In this document: in pieces, positions 43,925 to 54,277 of the stretch | Layout: the number at the start of each line of letters is the position of its first letter | Numbering within the stretch: the first letter of the stretch is position 1 | DNA from: Acinetobacter nosocomialis | GTDB lineage: Bacteria > Pseudomonadota > Gammaproteobacteria > Pseudomonadales > Moraxellaceae | NCBI GenBank assembly: GCA_025736915.1 | Contig: CP107049.1 | Coordinates: 2,356,001-2,420,000, forward strand | DNA length: 64,000 nt | Direction of reading: 5' to 3' | Notes under the pieces: generated by a model | What the model was told of the DNA's origin: nothing | Databases searched by the model: none | The model's input: the letters and a program-made list of their open reading frames with translations, nothing else | Program-made: the position numbers and the translations under genes

Positions 43925-45079
43925 TTGGCTGTATTAAATCCTGCTTCTGTTCCGTTATCTTTATATATCCACATGCCTTGGTGCGTGCGTAAATGTCCTT
44001 ATTGCGACTTTAACTCGCATGCCGTGCCTGATGGTGCGCTTTCGGTAGAACTTGAGCAAACTTATCTAAAAGCATTGGTAGCCGACTTTGAAACTCAAGT
44101 CGAGATGGCCCAAGGACGTTCAATTCACAGTGTATTTATAGGGGGTGGAACGCCTTCACTTATTTCTGCCAAAGGTTATGCATGGCTATTTGAACAGCTT
44201 AAGTCACGGCTTAACTTTGAAGATGACTGTGAAATTACCTTAGAAGCTAATCCGGGAACACTGGAACATGACCCGTTTGCAGGCTATTTAGAAGCGGGTA
44301 TTAACCGTTTGTCAATTGGTGTACAGACTTTTAATACCGATCACTTGCAAAAGCTTGGACGTATTCATTCAGCAAACAATGCTATGGATGCAATAGAGCA
44401 GGCAAGACAAGCAGGTTTTAAGCGAGTTAATGTCGATTTAATGCATGGTCTGCCTGAGCAAACGTTAGAGCAAGCACTTTATGACTTAAAGATGGCTGTA
44501 GAGCATGGTGCGACACATATCAGTTGGTATCAACTTACCATTGAGCCAAATACCGTATTTTTCCGAACTCAACCTGTTTTACCTCAAGATGAGGTATTAG
44601 AAGATATTCAAGAGCAAGGTGAGGCCTATTTAAAAGCAAATGGCTTTGTAAACTATGAAGTGTCGGCTTGGCGTAAAGAACAACCTTCAGCCCATAATTT
44701 AAATTACTGGGAGTTTGGTGATTATCTTGCGATTGGTGCAGGTGCGCATGGCAAAGTAACACAGCCAGATGGCGTGTACCGTTTCCAAAAGACCCGTTTA
44801 CCGAAAGATTACTTGGCAAAGGTTCCAGCCGAACATTTGCAAATGAAAAAGATTGAGGCAGATGAACTACCTTTTGAGTTTATGATGAATGCCTTACGCT
44901 TAAATAATGGGGTAAACGCTGACTTATACGAACAGCGTACAGGTTTCAGTTTAGATGATTTAAATGATGTGCTTACTTCATTACGGGGAAGGAAACTTCT
45001 GGTAGAGGATAGTGCTCGTTTGGCTTGTACAGAGCAGGGACATATTTTCTTAAATTCGGTACTAGAAGAGTTTTTATAA
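43925..45079 (+). CDS. hemW: Radical SAM heme chaperone HemW
   Basis: 384 residues. The radical SAM cluster motif is CVRKCPYCDFNSH, with Cys 20, 24 and 27 (CxxxCxxC) and the HemW-type FNSH instead of the HemN-type sequence. SVFIGGGTPSLIS and SIGVQTFNTDHLQKLGRIH follow, as does the HNLNYWEFGDYLAIGAGAHG motif near 257-276. HemW binds heme and helps its delivery to respiratory enzymes; it is often misannotated as coproporphyrinogen oxidase. The start is a TTG at 43925, because no ATG or GTG occurs between the upstream in-frame stop and the conserved region. Confidence 0.95.
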   Translation: MAVLNPASVPLSLYIHMPWCVRKCPYCDFNSHAVPDGALSVELEQTYLKALVADFETQVEMAQGRSIHSVFIGGGTPSLISAKGYAWLFEQLKSRLNFEDDCEITLEANPGTLEHDPFAGYLEAGINRLSIGVQTFNTDHLQKLGRIHSANNAMDAIEQARQAGFKRVNVDLMHGLPEQTLEQALYDLKMAVEHGATHISWYQLTIEPNTVFFRTQPVLPQDEVLEDIQEQGEAYLKANGFVNYEVSAWRKEQPSAHNLNYWEFGDYLAIGAGAHGKVTQPDGVYRFQKTRLPKDYLAKVPAEHLQMKKIEADELPFEFMMNALRLNNGVNADLYEQRTGFSLDDLNDVLTSLRGRKLLVEDSARLACTEQGHIFLNSVLEEFL

Positions 45080-45095
45080 TCCAATAGTCCTAAAG

Positions 45096-45127
45096 AAAAA
45101 GCCGCACAATGAGATGCGGCTTTTTTA
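45096..45127. terminator. Bidirectional terminator (hemW / SDR)
   Basis: AAAAAGCCGCA (45096-45106) pairs with TGCGGCTTTTT (45115-45125), with T tracts on both strands between convergent genes. Confidence 0.92.
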
Positions 45128-45130
45128 ATT

Positions 45131-45886
45131 TTAGCGGGTGGTATAACCGCCATTTGCGAAAATGGTTTGGCCTGTAATCCACCAGCCGTCGGTGACCAAG
45201 AAGCGAACTAAAGGTTCGATATCTTCAATTTTAGTAAGTCCACCTAGAGCTGAAGCCGATTTATGGTAAGCGACTGCTTCGGCAGACTCCTGACCATAAA
45301 AGAAAGGTGTATCCATGGGACCGGGTGCAACAGCAGTCACAGAAATTTGGCGATCTCCAAATTCTTTCGATGCAGCGCGGGTGTAATGCTCAACAGGTGC
45401 TTTTAAACCTTCGTAGGTTGAATAGAGACCCGTGTAGGCTGCCAGAAGAGAAGTCACGATTGAACAGATTTTTCCGCCGTCATTTAAATGACGACCTGCC
45501 GATTGAATAAAGAAATAGGCAATTTTTGAGTTGATATCGCTCATGCTATCAAACTCTTGTTCGGTGGTTTCTAAAAATGATTTCTTTAAAACCTTTCCAA
45601 CTGTATTAATGGCAATATCTATTCCACCAAAATGCTGTTTGGTATCTACGAAAAGTTTTTCGATGTTATCGATATGAGTTAGGTCTGCCTGAATTAAAAC
45701 AGCATCTACACCGTATGCTTTTACATCTGCGAGTGTTTGTTCGGCATCCGCTTGTGTTTCTGAACTATTGTAGTGAATTGCGATTTTTGCGCCTTGTTCT
45801 GCAAATTTATGGCTAATGAGTCCACCTAAGTTTTTTGCTCCGCCAGTAATCAATACAACTTTATCTTTAAGCGTATGAGTTGCCAT
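45131..45886 (-). CDS. Short-chain dehydrogenase/reductase
   Basis: A 251-residue classical SDR: cofactor motif VLITGGAKNLGGLISHKFAEQGAKIAIHYN near 11-40, DIAINTVGKV (an NAG-like strand) near 89-98, a catalytic Ser region in SIVTSLLAAYTG and the YxxxK pair in YEGLKAP near 162-168. The PG motif VTAVAPGPMDTPFFYG follows. Asparagine after strand 2 (HYNSSE) favours NADP(H). The substrate is unknown. It is divergent from a LysR regulator 113 bp away, a common regulator-target pair. Confidence 0.92.
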   Translation of the reverse strand: MATHTLKDKVVLITGGAKNLGGLISHKFAEQGAKIAIHYNSSETQADAEQTLADVKAYGVDAVLIQADLTHIDNIEKLFVDTKQHFGGIDIAINTVGKVLKKSFLETTEQEFDSMSDINSKIAYFFIQSAGRHLNDGGKICSIVTSLLAAYTGLYSTYEGLKAPVEHYTRAASKEFGDRQISVTAVAPGPMDTPFFYGQESAEAVAYHKSASALGGLTKIEDIEPLVRFLVTDGWWITGQTIFANGGYTTR

Positions 45887-45999
45887 GATGGTTATTCCTA
45901 TGATGACTTGTTTTAATGTGTTTTTAGTCTAGATTGGCGGTAATTTTTGATCAATTATGCTAGTTTGGTTTAACTATTCAGAAAATACGAACAATTAAA

Positions 46000-46896
46000 A
46001 TGGATCGGTTGCAGCAATTTTTTATTTTTACAGAAGTCGCTAAACGACAAAGTTTTAGTGAGGTGGCACATCGACTCGATCTACCTCGCTCAACGGTAAC
46101 CAGTGCCATTCAACAACTTGAAACTCACTATGGAGTACGCTTATTTCACCGTACCACCCGTAAAGTCAGTCTTACCCAAGATGGGCAGCGAATATTGCCA
46201 GAGTGCCAAAACCTGTTGTTTGACTATGAACAATTAGAACAGCTGATCCAGACGCAAAAACAGCATTATCGCGGTACATTAAAAATTTCAATGCCCAGTC
46301 GGATTGTGCATCAAGTGATTATTCCTGAGCTGTCAGATTTTTATCATCGTTATCCAGATATTCATTTGCAGCTTAATAGTTCTGATGACATGACTGACTT
46401 AATTGAAAAGGGGATTGACTGTGTTGTTCGGGTAGGTGAGTTAGATAGCAGTAGTTTAATTGCAAGATTTATTGGTCATTTGGTCATGGTGAACTGTGCA
46501 AGTCCCCATTACTTAAAACAGTATGGTACGCCTGAACAATTAGAAGATTTATCTCAGCACAAACTGATTAACTATGCTGGAGCCGTAGGCGAAAAGCAGG
46601 GCGTATTTGTATATTCGGGTGGAACCGTGATGATGGATAGTGCTTTAAGCGTAAATAATACCGAAGCTTATAGTGCTGCGGCCTGTGCAGGTTTGGGGAT
46701 TATTCAAGTTCCTTACTATGACGTTCAAGATAAGATTGAGCAGGGAATCTTGGTTGAGGTGCTTAGTACTTATAGTGCACCATCACTTCCACTTAATATT
46801 TTATATCCGAACCGAAGTTATATTCCAAAACGATTAGAAGTCTTTATGAATTGGGTGGAAGAGGTTTTAAATCGCAAATGCATCGTCATCTTTTAG
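46000..46896 (+). CDS. LysR-family transcriptional regulator (divergent from SDR gene)
   Basis: 298 residues. The N-terminal winged helix-turn-helix is FFIFTEVAKRQSFSEVAHRLDLPRSTVTSAIQQLETHYGVRLFHRTTRKVSLTQDG (residues about 7-62 in overlapping pieces). The C-terminal periplasmic-binding-like effector domain (about 90-292) is of the CrgA/DmlR-like subgroup. It probably controls the divergent SDR gene and itself; no binding site could be fixed in the 113-bp spacer. A terminator follows. Confidence 0.93.
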   Translation: MDRLQQFFIFTEVAKRQSFSEVAHRLDLPRSTVTSAIQQLETHYGVRLFHRTTRKVSLTQDGQRILPECQNLLFDYEQLEQLIQTQKQHYRGTLKISMPSRIVHQVIIPELSDFYHRYPDIHLQLNSSDDMTDLIEKGIDCVVRVGELDSSSLIARFIGHLVMVNCASPHYLKQYGTPEQLEDLSQHKLINYAGAVGEKQGVFVYSGGTVMMDSALSVNNTEAYSAAACAGLGIIQVPYYDVQDKIEQGILVEVLSTYSAPSLPLNILYPNRSYIPKRLEVFMNWVEEVLNRKCIVIF

Positions 46897-46924
46897 TCAT
46901 AAAAAGAAAATAAGATAACAATAA

Positions 46925-46957
46925 AAAAAGCCTCTCAAATTGTGAGAGGCTTTTTAG
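46925..46957. terminator. Terminator after LysR gene (also past tRNA-Lys)
   Basis: AAAAAGCCTCTCA (46925-46937) pairs with TGAGAGGCTTTTT (46943-46955). It is usable on both strands, so it may also end the minus-strand tRNA-Lys transcript. Confidence 0.92.
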
Positions 46958-46961
46958 AATT

Positions 46962-47037
46962 TGGTGGGTCGTCCGCGACTCGAACGCGGGACCAACGGAT
47001 TAAAAGTCCGCTGCTCTACCAACTGAGCTAACGACCC
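46962..47037 (-). tRNA. tRNA-Lys (UUU), copy 1
   Basis: On the minus strand: acceptor GGGTCGT..., D-loop AGCTCAGTTGGTAGAGC, anticodon loop CTTTTAA with anticodon TTT, T-loop GTTCGAGTC and an encoded CCA. 76 nt. Identical to copy 2. Confidence 0.98.
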
Positions 47038-47059
47038 AAATAGGTTCAAAACAGATAAG

Positions 47060-47135
47060 TGGTGGGTCGTCCGCGACTCGAACGCGGGACCAACGGATTA
47101 AAAGTCCGCTGCTCTACCAACTGAGCTAACGACCC
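47060..47135 (-). tRNA. tRNA-Lys (UUU), copy 2
   Basis: The same 76-nt sequence, including encoded CCA, 22 bp upstream (in transcript direction) of copy 1. The two are probably one precursor. Confidence 0.98.
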
Positions 47136-47255
47136 GTATCGTTTTGATGTCGCGTATTTTAGCAAGTTATTCAACTAACACAAGAGGAAATTTAAAAACA
47201 TTTGCATGATTGCCTATAAAAAGCACGATTTCCTCTTGTTTAGCTAAAAAATGAA

Positions 47256-49097
47256 CTAAAAACGGTATTTATATGCCTGAATATTGTCAAAAATTTCAGT
47301 TGTGATGTCACAGTAACTGCTTGCACCAGGCAATAAAGCGAGTAAACGTTCAGAAGTTTTGCTCGGATTAAACGCATCTTCTTTCAGTTTATTCTTCTGA
47401 TATTTAAAAGTACCTGTTGTTTCGACCTTTTTTTGTACACGTAAAAACACAGGTACAGCATAAGCAGGCAAACACTTCTTAAATACAGATACCATTTCGG
47501 TTAAATCTGCATCATTTAGCTCTTCACCATCTGCCAGCGTGATGGCTGCCATACCAGCACGGCCATTGGTATTTGGAATTTCTACACCATAAACAACAGC
47601 TTCAGCGATTTTTTCGTATTCACATACCATGTTTTCCACTTCAGTAGTCGATACATTTTCACCTTTCCAGCGGAAAGTATCGCCTAGACGGTCCACAAAC
47701 TGAGCATGACGGAAACCAATATCTCGAACTAAATCACCAGTGTTGAAATAAGAGTCGCCTTTTTTGAAAACATCTTTCCAAATCACTGATTTGTTCTTTT
47801 CAGGGTCTGTATAACCGTCAAATGGAGAGCGACTAGTAATTTTGCCAATTAATAGGCCCACTTCACCTGCTTTAACTTTTTGACACCAGCCGTTTTTGTC
47901 GCGGATTGGTTCATTTTTCTCTTTATCGAACTGAACAATGGCATATGGTGTAGGAGAGAAGCCAACTGTGTTGTCAAAGTTGAAAATATTGCTAAATCCA
48001 ACGTTACCTTCGCTCGATGCATACAGTTCAAGAACTTCTTTAACACCGAAACGTTGTTTGAATTTGTCCCAGATATTTGGGCGCATACCATTACCGATCA
48101 TTTTGGTGACACGATGGTTACGGTCTAGTTCGGTAACAGGAGCATCCATTAAGTAGCGACAAAGTTCGCCAACATAACCAATTGCAGACGCATTAAATTT
48201 TTGAACGTCTTTCCAGAATGCGCTGGTCGAATATTTACGTCGAATTGCAAGTGTTGCACTTCCTGCGATAACGCCACACCAGCAAACCACTACACCTGTT
48301 GCATGGTAAAGCGGTAAGGTGACGTACATAACGTCATCTGGGCCTAAGTTTAAGATATGGCCATAAGTACCATACGCTAATGTCCAGCGACTATGCTTGA
48401 AAATAACAGCCTTTGGTAAACCTGTTGTACCAGAGGTGTAGATATAGAACAGACCATCATTACCCGTCACAGAACGAGTAGTCGATGGGTTGAATTTTGG
48501 AAATTGATCAATTTGTTCAGCTAGATTCGCATAACCTTGAGGTGCTGTACCTGAGTTTTGACGAGTTGCTTGATCTGCGAACCAATGGAAACGGTCTTTA
48601 GGCACATTTAAGTCTTGGCGAATTTCATCAATAGCAGCTCGAACTTCTTCACCAGCAATAACGGCAATTGGTTTTACTAGATTGATGCTATGAGCGAGAA
48701 CTTTACCGACTTGGGAGGTATTCACAAGTGCAATGGTTACCCCGATTTTAGCTAAACCAACAATTGTTGCGATTAGCTCAGAGCGGTTTTCAATCATTAC
48801 AGCAATGACGTCCCCTTTACGCGCTCCGAGGGAAAGGTAGTAATGGGAAATCTGGTTTGCCCATTCATTTAAAGCTTCATAAGAATAACTTTGATCTTCA
48901 AATAATAATGCCGTGCCTTTCGGATTTCGTTTAACAGCTTTTTCAAAAGCAATACCCAAACCTGTTGGAGTATGTGATGTTCTTAAATAAGCCTGTTTAA
49001 GACCATTTAGGATATGGGGTACTTTGGGAATGAAGCTAGGAAGTCTTGTGGCAACATCACCAAGCGTAATGATATCGGTCTGTGTTGTCTGGCTCAT
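47256..49097 (-). CDS. Long-chain fatty acyl-CoA synthetase (FadD6/FATP-like)
   Basis: A 613-residue ANL-superfamily enzyme. The AMP-binding motif is YIYTSGTTGLPKAVIF near 219-234. VLELYASSEGNVGFSNIFNFDNT (the YASSEGN motif typical of FATP/FadD6 fatty acid transport type synthetases) lies near 355-377, YFNTGDLVRD near 451-460 and the hinge DRLGDTFRWKGENVSTTEVE near 468-487. It activates long-chain fatty acids to CoA thioesters. The start was set at 49097 (MSQTTQTD), with AGGA upstream; a frame extending to 49175 lacks support. Substrate length is unproven. Confidence 0.9.
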   Translation of the reverse strand: MSQTTQTDIITLGDVATRLPSFIPKVPHILNGLKQAYLRTSHTPTGLGIAFEKAVKRNPKGTALLFEDQSYSYEALNEWANQISHYYLSLGARKGDVIAVMIENRSELIATIVGLAKIGVTIALVNTSQVGKVLAHSINLVKPIAVIAGEEVRAAIDEIRQDLNVPKDRFHWFADQATRQNSGTAPQGYANLAEQIDQFPKFNPSTTRSVTGNDGLFYIYTSGTTGLPKAVIFKHSRWTLAYGTYGHILNLGPDDVMYVTLPLYHATGVVVCWCGVIAGSATLAIRRKYSTSAFWKDVQKFNASAIGYVGELCRYLMDAPVTELDRNHRVTKMIGNGMRPNIWDKFKQRFGVKEVLELYASSEGNVGFSNIFNFDNTVGFSPTPYAIVQFDKEKNEPIRDKNGWCQKVKAGEVGLLIGKITSRSPFDGYTDPEKNKSVIWKDVFKKGDSYFNTGDLVRDIGFRHAQFVDRLGDTFRWKGENVSTTEVENMVCEYEKIAEAVVYGVEIPNTNGRAGMAAITLADGEELNDADLTEMVSVFKKCLPAYAVPVFLRVQKKVETTGTFKYQKNKLKEDAFNPSKTSERLLALLPGASSYCDITTEIFDNIQAYKYRF

Positions 49098-49221
49098 ATC
49101 AATCCTATTTATTTTTCGATCAATCCAAAAAAGGTTGTGTGGGCAAAAAGTCCAATAGTTTTCATGGTTCACCATGCTTTTAAAACTTTTCTTCTAGTGC
49201 AATCAACCTAATTGGTTAAAA

Positions 49222-49257
49222 ATAACAAAAAAAACCTAGTCATCGAAATGACTAGGT
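49222..49257 (-). terminator. rne terminator
   Basis: AACCTAGTCAT pairs with ATGACTAGGTT around CGAA. On the minus strand it is followed by eight T residues, just past the rne stop. Confidence 0.9.
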
Positions 49258-49289
49258 TTGTTTAAATTAGCTGCAATTGAGCAAATGGC

Positions 49290-52200
49290 TTACTCAGCTA
49301 CAGGATTAGCTTTTTTTGGCGGACGGCCACGAGGACGACGAGGGCGACTTGGTTTGTCCTTGTCGGCTTTAGCGTCTTCTGACTCAGCATCAGCTGTTGC
49401 TTCAGTTGGAGCTGCTGTTTCTTCAACGGCTGCTTTCGCTTTGCTTGCTGCTTTTGATGGTGCAGGTTCTTTTGCTACAGGAGCTTCAGCTACTGTTTCT
49501 GTAGTTTTTTCTTCTACAGGAGCAGCTTCAGGCTGTGCAACTTCAGTTGACTGATCTAGCTCAAGCGGTTGTTGCTTTGATTCAACAGGCGCTTGTGTTT
49601 CAGCAACAGGAGTAACAACAGTTTCTTCTACTACAGGAGCAGGCGCAACTACTTCTTCTTGAGTAGAGTGTTGTTGTTTCACTTGCTCAAATGCTTGTTC
49701 CGCAGCTAATTTTGCTAAACGGCGACGTTCACGTGGGTCATTTGCAACACGTGGGGTCGGTGCTTGCGATGGAGTAAGCGGAAGCACTGGTGCTGGTTCT
49801 GCTTCTTCAGCTGGTTTATGGCTTGGAAGTTCTGCATCACGAGTTACCGGTTTTTTCTCTTCTGCTTCAGAAGTTACTTCAACTACTAACGTACTTGCGT
49901 ACTGTTCTGCAAACTTCTGCAAAGCACGATTAAACGTTGGTACTAAACCAAATTGTTCAATCAATACGGTGCAGTCTTCACCATATACATGACGAATTAA
50001 GCTACCAATTGTGTACTGTGCCAAAGTTGGAATTTGCGATGGCGCAATAGATGGAACAGCAGCTTTAGCTTGTTTCGCCTCACGTTGCTGACGACGACGC
50101 ATACGAGGGTCGTTGCTAGCACGTTGGATTTGTGGCTGAGCAGCTTGTTCAGTTGGCTGAGCTTCATTTTTTGCTTCAGCAACAACAGCTTTCTCTTCTA
50201 TAGCAGGAGCTGGTGTTGGCTCTGGAGCAACTTCAGCAGGAGCAGACACAACTTCAACTTGACGTTCAGGTGTAAGCGCAACAATTTCGCTTTGACCTTG
50301 ATCAACATTGATAATTAAAGCAGTGTTCATGACATCATGCTTAGGTGCATCAATCACATCAACTTTAATTTGTTTTTCATCAGCAACAACTGGTGCCGGC
50401 GTATTTTGATTTTCATTTAATACGCTTGGATCGCGGTGGCGATTTGGACGGTTTGGACGTTGTTGATTATTGCGATCACGACGTGGAACAACATTTTCAG
50501 TTTGTTGTACATCATTATTTTGATGTTGCTGATCTTGCTGTTGTTGACGTTTTTGCTGACGCTTTAACTCACGTTGCTCTTGGCGTGACAATTGAACCAC
50601 TTCTTCATGAACTTGGTGTTGTTGTTCATGAGCTTGATGATGTTGTTCACGTTGCTCTTTATGTTTACGCTTTTTGTTGTTCTGACGTTGTTGTTGAGAT
50701 TTATCATCTTTTTCAACATGTTCACGAACTTCTTGTTTCACAGGTGACTGTGAAATATAAGCGTTATTTGTTTGAACTGGCGCAACTTCTGCAACAGCAG
50801 GTACGGCTACTTGACCGAACTGACCACGGCTAACAGCACCAGTATTTACCATTTGCTCAATCGCAGCAGCTGCATTTTGTGCTGAACGAGATTGATCAAC
50901 AGTTTGCGCTTGTTTTTGAACAAATAAGTTTTCTAACCATGCACAAGGACTTGCTGCTTTTTGAGCTGCAGGCTGTTGTGCTACAGGTTGAGTTGCATGG
51001 CTTGTCTTTTTCTGAGCAGAACCATTTTTTGAAGCAGGAGCTGTTACATGAGCATGGCCATGATCTGCTTCTTCTAAATGCCATTCAGAAGACTCATAAC
51101 CTAACTCTTTCTCACTCGAACGAGTTGCTTCAGTACGTTCATAACTAGATGGAGCAAAACCATCTGGGTTATAAGCAATTTCGTAATGTGGAGTTTCTAA
51201 GTGCGGGTGCGGTAATACAGTTACGCGTACACCAGAAGTTTGCTCTAAATACACCAGACTATGGCGTTTTTCATTAAGCAAGAAGGCTGCAATTTCAACT
51301 GGAACTTCAACTTGAACTTCACCATGACGTTCACGAAGAGCAATCTCTTCAACTTTACGCATGATTGAAAGAGAAAGCGAACGTAGGTCACGAACCATGC
51401 CTGTACCATGACAGCGAGGGCATACATAACCTGTTGCTTCTTCAAGCGATGGACGTAAGCGTTGACGGCTCATTTCCATTAAGCCAAAACGAGACAACTG
51501 ACCGAACTGGATTCGGGCACGATCGCTTTGGGTTGCTTCACGGAGTTTTGCTTCAACCATACGTTGGTTGCGTTCTTTAGTCATATCGATGAAGTCGATG
51601 ACAACTAAACCGCCAATATCACGAAGACGAAGTTGACGAGCAATTTCTTCTGCTGCTTCAAGGTTTGTGTTCAGTGCAGTTTCTTCAACATCATGTCCGC
51701 GAGTTGATTTCGCAGAGTTAATGTCGATTGAAACTAAAGCTTCAGTCTGGTCAATCACGATTGAACCACCAGAAGGAAGTTTTACTTCACGTTCGTAAGC
51801 AGTTTGAATTTGGCTTTCAATACCAAAATGAGCGAACAAAGGCTCGTTTAAAGTATAAGTTTTTAATTTGTCTAATTGACGTGGCATGACTGCTTTAACA
51901 AAGTTATATGCTTCGTTATAAGCTTGTTCGCTATCAATTAAGATTTCAGCAACGTCATCACGTAAGTAATCACGGATCGCACGTGTTACAACGCCAGCTT
52001 CCTGATGAACAAGCATCGGAGAAGGGCCGGAGCTTGCTGTACTTTGAATTTGTGCCCAAAGGTCAAGCAAGTGTTGTAAGTCGAGCTGTAATTCTTCTTG
52101 AGTACGGCCAATACCAGCGGTACGTACAATAACGCTCATACCACGAGGTACATTTAAAGATGCCAAGATTTCTTTTAACTCTTCACGCACTGAGCCTGAA

Positions 52201-52622
52201 ATTTGACGGCTAATACCACCACCTTTCGGGTTGTTTGGCATAAGAACCAAATAACGGCCTGCAAGAGAAATAAAAGTAGAAAGGGCTGCACCTTTATTAC
52301 CACGTTCTTCTTTTTCAACCTGAACTAAAAGCTCTGTGCCTTCAGTAATAAGTTCACGAATGTTTGAAGTTTGACGTGGATCTGCCTGAAAATAGCTATT
52401 CGCAATTTCACGCATAGACAAGAAGCCTTGACGACCTGCGCCGTATTCAACAAAAACAGCTTCTAATGAAGGTTCTACGCGGGTGACATGGCCTTTATAG
52501 ATATTGGATTTTTTCTGTTCTCGGGTACGATTCTCTAAATCAAAATCGTAAAGACGATTACCAGTGATAAGTGCAACGCGAACTTCTTCGGCATGAGTTG
52601 CATTAATCAACATACGTTTCAT
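49290..52622 (-). CDS. rne: Ribonuclease E
   Basis: An essential endoribonuclease and degradosome scaffold, 1110 residues. The N-terminal catalytic half starts [19 protein letters not shown] and includes the S1 domain (about 35-118, [25 protein letters not shown]), the DNase I-like region with catalytic acidic residues ([15 protein letters not shown] near 300; [15 protein letters not shown] near 344) and the zinc-link CPRCHGTG near 401-408. The C-terminal 580 residues or so are low complexity: Gln/His/Arg-rich RNA-binding tracts, then Pro/Ala/Glu-rich repeats ending [12 protein letters not shown]. The start was set at 52622 (AlaThr-rich start preserved). A long structured leader lies upstream. 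Confidence 0.97.
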   Translation of the reverse strand: MKRMLINATHAEEVRVALITGNRLYDFDLENRTREQKKSNIYKGHVTRVEPSLEAVFVEYGAGRQGFLSMREIANSYFQADPRQTSNIRELITEGTELLVQVEKEERGNKGAALSTFISLAGRYLVLMPNNPKGGGISRQISGSVREELKEILASLNVPRGMSVIVRTAGIGRTQEELQLDLQHLLDLWAQIQSTASSGPSPMLVHQEAGVVTRAIRDYLRDDVAEILIDSEQAYNEAYNFVKAVMPRQLDKLKTYTLNEPLFAHFGIESQIQTAYEREVKLPSGGSIVIDQTEALVSIDINSAKSTRGHDVEETALNTNLEAAEEIARQLRLRDIGGLVVIDFIDMTKERNQRMVEAKLREATQSDRARIQFGQLSRFGLMEMSRQRLRPSLEEATGYVCPRCHGTGMVRDLRSLSLSIMRKVEEIALRERHGEVQVEVPVEIAAFLLNEKRHSLVYLEQTSGVRVTVLPHPHLETPHYEIAYNPDGFAPSSYERTEATRSSEKELGYESSEWHLEEADHGHAHVTAPASKNGSAQKKTSHATQPVAQQPAAQKAASPCAWLENLFVQKQAQTVDQSRSAQNAAAAIEQMVNTGAVSRGQFGQVAVPAVAEVAPVQTNNAYISQSPVKQEVREHVEKDDKSQQQRQNNKKRKHKEQREQHHQAHEQQHQVHEEVVQLSRQEQRELKRQQKRQQQQDQQHQNNDVQQTENVVPRRDRNNQQRPNRPNRHRDPSVLNENQNTPAPVVADEKQIKVDVIDAPKHDVMNTALIINVDQGQSEIVALTPERQVEVVSAPAEVAPEPTPAPAIEEKAVVAEAKNEAQPTEQAAQPQIQRASNDPRMRRRQQREAKQAKAAVPSIAPSQIPTLAQYTIGSLIRHVYGEDCTVLIEQFGLVPTFNRALQKFAEQYASTLVVEVTSEAEEKKPVTRDAELPSHKPAEEAEPAPVLPLTPSQAPTPRVANDPRERRRLAKLAAEQAFEQVKQQHSTQEEVVAPAPVVEETVVTPVAETQAPVESKQQPLELDQSTEVAQPEAAPVEEKTTETVAEAPVAKEPAPSKAASKAKAAVEETAAPTEATADAESEDAKADKDKPSRPRRPRGRPPKKANPVAE

Positions 52623-53344
52623 GGGTGTGACACCTAATAGTGACTCACACAAACAAACCTAACAAACTTAAAGGTTCTGAACGAACATCGAACATGACGG
52701 ATCATTTCCCAGATCTCAAAATACTTGTGGTCTGAGTCATCTGTTACCGGCTACATTTAGCCTTAGCTTCGATTCTCGTCTGTGATGTAGGCAATACTGC
52801 TTCAACCTTTAAATCGGAATTCCCTTTTGCTTCACTGGCGGGTGAGCGGTGCATTGGTTAATGACTTTCACTGTCATTGGGCGCGAAGTCACTTCTTTAT
52901 TGGAAGTTTGATACGGAATGCTCATCGTATCGGTGCTTTCGGCAGTTCCAATGCATCAACGCTTTAGCCTGAAGGCAACATTAAGGATCGATTTGTCTGA
53001 TGTGTATCAGTTTACGTTCCATAACCAACTAGAGTTGGTAACATATTTTTTTGAACAAACTGAATTAAACGCAACAGTTTGTCATTTTGCCGATATAATA
53101 AGCCTTCGGCGTCGGCATAATTCTTTAGGACCTGTCCGAGCTGGTGATGAAAGCATCATTTTGATTGAGGTTTCAATCAGGGAAATTTCCCTTTAGATGT
53201 TCACTTACGGTGGTATCCGTGCGCTGACTATATCAAACCTTGCAGCATCTGCCTATGGGCTAAGCTTAGATTTCTTGTGAAAAAACTAAGCTAATCGGTC
53301 ATTTATTAATCAAATTTCGTAAAATTTCAGGTTTAAATATTAGT
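52623..53344 (-). promoter_or_regulatory. 722-bp gene-free interval: rne leader and rluC promoter region
   Basis: There is no credible gene; a plus-strand frame at 52918-53196 is not supported by RBS or family likeness. The interval between divergent rne and rluC is rich in hairpins, consistent with a long rne 5' UTR. In enterobacteria a 361-nt rne leader mediates RNase E autoregulation; an equivalent here is inferred. Near rluC, AGCTTAG and CTAAGCT (about 53261-53293) form a further inverted repeat. No promoter could be fixed with confidence. Confidence 0.55.
52848..52957 (-). ncRNA. Multibranched RNA element in rne leader
   Basis: A closing helix GGTGCATTGG (52848-52857) with CCAATGCATC (52948-52957, one G-U-type mismatch) encloses two or more hairpins: AATGAC/GTCATT (52860-52865 with 52873-52878) and GATACG/CGTATC (52910-52915 with 52926-52931), plus a possible GAAG/CTTC hairpin (52885-52895). 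It is read as RNA on the minus strand, about 230 nt before the rne start. It resembles in position, not in sequence, known RNase E leader elements. Confidence 0.45.
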
Positions 53345-54277
53345 ATGAATTCTACACAGCAATGGCAAAGTGTCACTTGGTTTGAGGTGGATGAGCATCA
53401 AGCAGGACAACGAATCGATAATTTCCTGTTTTCACGTTTGAAGGGTGTACCAAAGAGTCGAATTTATCGTTTGATTCGTGAAGGTCAGGTTCGCGTAAAT
53501 AAAAAACGTATTAAAGCCGAGACCAAACTTGCAATTGGGGACCAGATTCGTGTTGCGCCTATTCGCTATGAACAAAAAGATGAAAATGCTGTTCCTGTAA
53601 GCGACAGTGTGGCACAAAGTTTATTAAGCCGTGTAGTTTACGAAGATGAAGGATTATTAGTTGTAAATAAACCATCAGGTATTGCCGTACATGGTGGGAG
53701 TGGTGTGGCATATGGTTTGATTGAGGCACTACGCGCGGCAACAGGTAAAAAATATTTAGAACTGATTCACCGTATTGACCGTGACACATCTGGTCTGGTC
53801 ATGATTAGTAAAAAGCGTAGCACTTTAAAGTTGCTACAAGATATGTTGCGTGAACATAAAATTCGTAAGACCTATGCCGCCATTGTAAAAGGTCAGGTGA
53901 GCCTTGATAAACAACTTATTGATGCTCCTTTATTTCGTTACGAGTTACCAAATGGCGAGCGTCGTGTACGTGTATCTAAAGAAGGTAAGCCAAGTAAAAC
54001 TGAATGGGTGGTTGCAGAACGCTTTAAAAATGCCACGTTGGTACATGCGTCACCTCTATCAGGCCGTACTCATCAAATTCGCGTACATGGTTTAAGCATT
54101 GGACATCCATTGGTGGGTGATGATAAATATGGACATAACACTGCTTATGCGGGTCCTGAAGCACGCCGTTTGTGTTTACATGCCATGCGTTTAGATATTC
54201 CGGGTTATCCGACTATCGAAGCACCGTTACCAGAAGACATGACCCAGTTATTAGAGGCTTTGAGAGTAGCAAAATGA
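53345..54277 (+). CDS. rluC: 23S rRNA pseudouridine synthase RluC
   Basis: 310 residues: an N-terminal S4 domain (about 18-80, GQRIDNFLFSRLKGVPKSRIYRLIREGQVRVNKKR) and the RluA-type catalytic domain with HRIDRDTSGLVM (catalytic Asp near 145) and HQIRVHGLSIGHPLVGD near 241-257. RluC makes pseudouridines 955, 2504 and 2580 in E. coli 23S rRNA. It is divergent from rne, as in many gammaproteobacteria, and overlaps the following HAD gene by 4 bp (ATGA). Confidence 0.96.
   Translation: MNSTQQWQSVTWFEVDEHQAGQRIDNFLFSRLKGVPKSRIYRLIREGQVRVNKKRIKAETKLAIGDQIRVAPIRYEQKDENAVPVSDSVAQSLLSRVVYEDEGLLVVNKPSGIAVHGGSGVAYGLIEALRAATGKKYLELIHRIDRDTSGLVMISKKRSTLKLLQDMLREHKIRKTYAAIVKGQVSLDKQLIDAPLFRYELPNGERRVRVSKEGKPSKTEWVVAERFKNATLVHASPLSGRTHQIRVHGLSIGHPLVGDDKYGHNTAYAGPEARRLCLHAMRLDIPGYPTIEAPLPEDMTQLLEALRVAK

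Noticed and set aside
49290..51200. Large plus-strand frames antisense to the rne C-terminus
   Set aside because: They arise from the low-complexity Ala/Glu/Gln repeats of rne and have no independent support.
52918..53196. 92-residue plus-strand frame between rne and rluC
   Set aside because: It lies in the structured rne leader, lacks a good RBS, and shows no family pattern.
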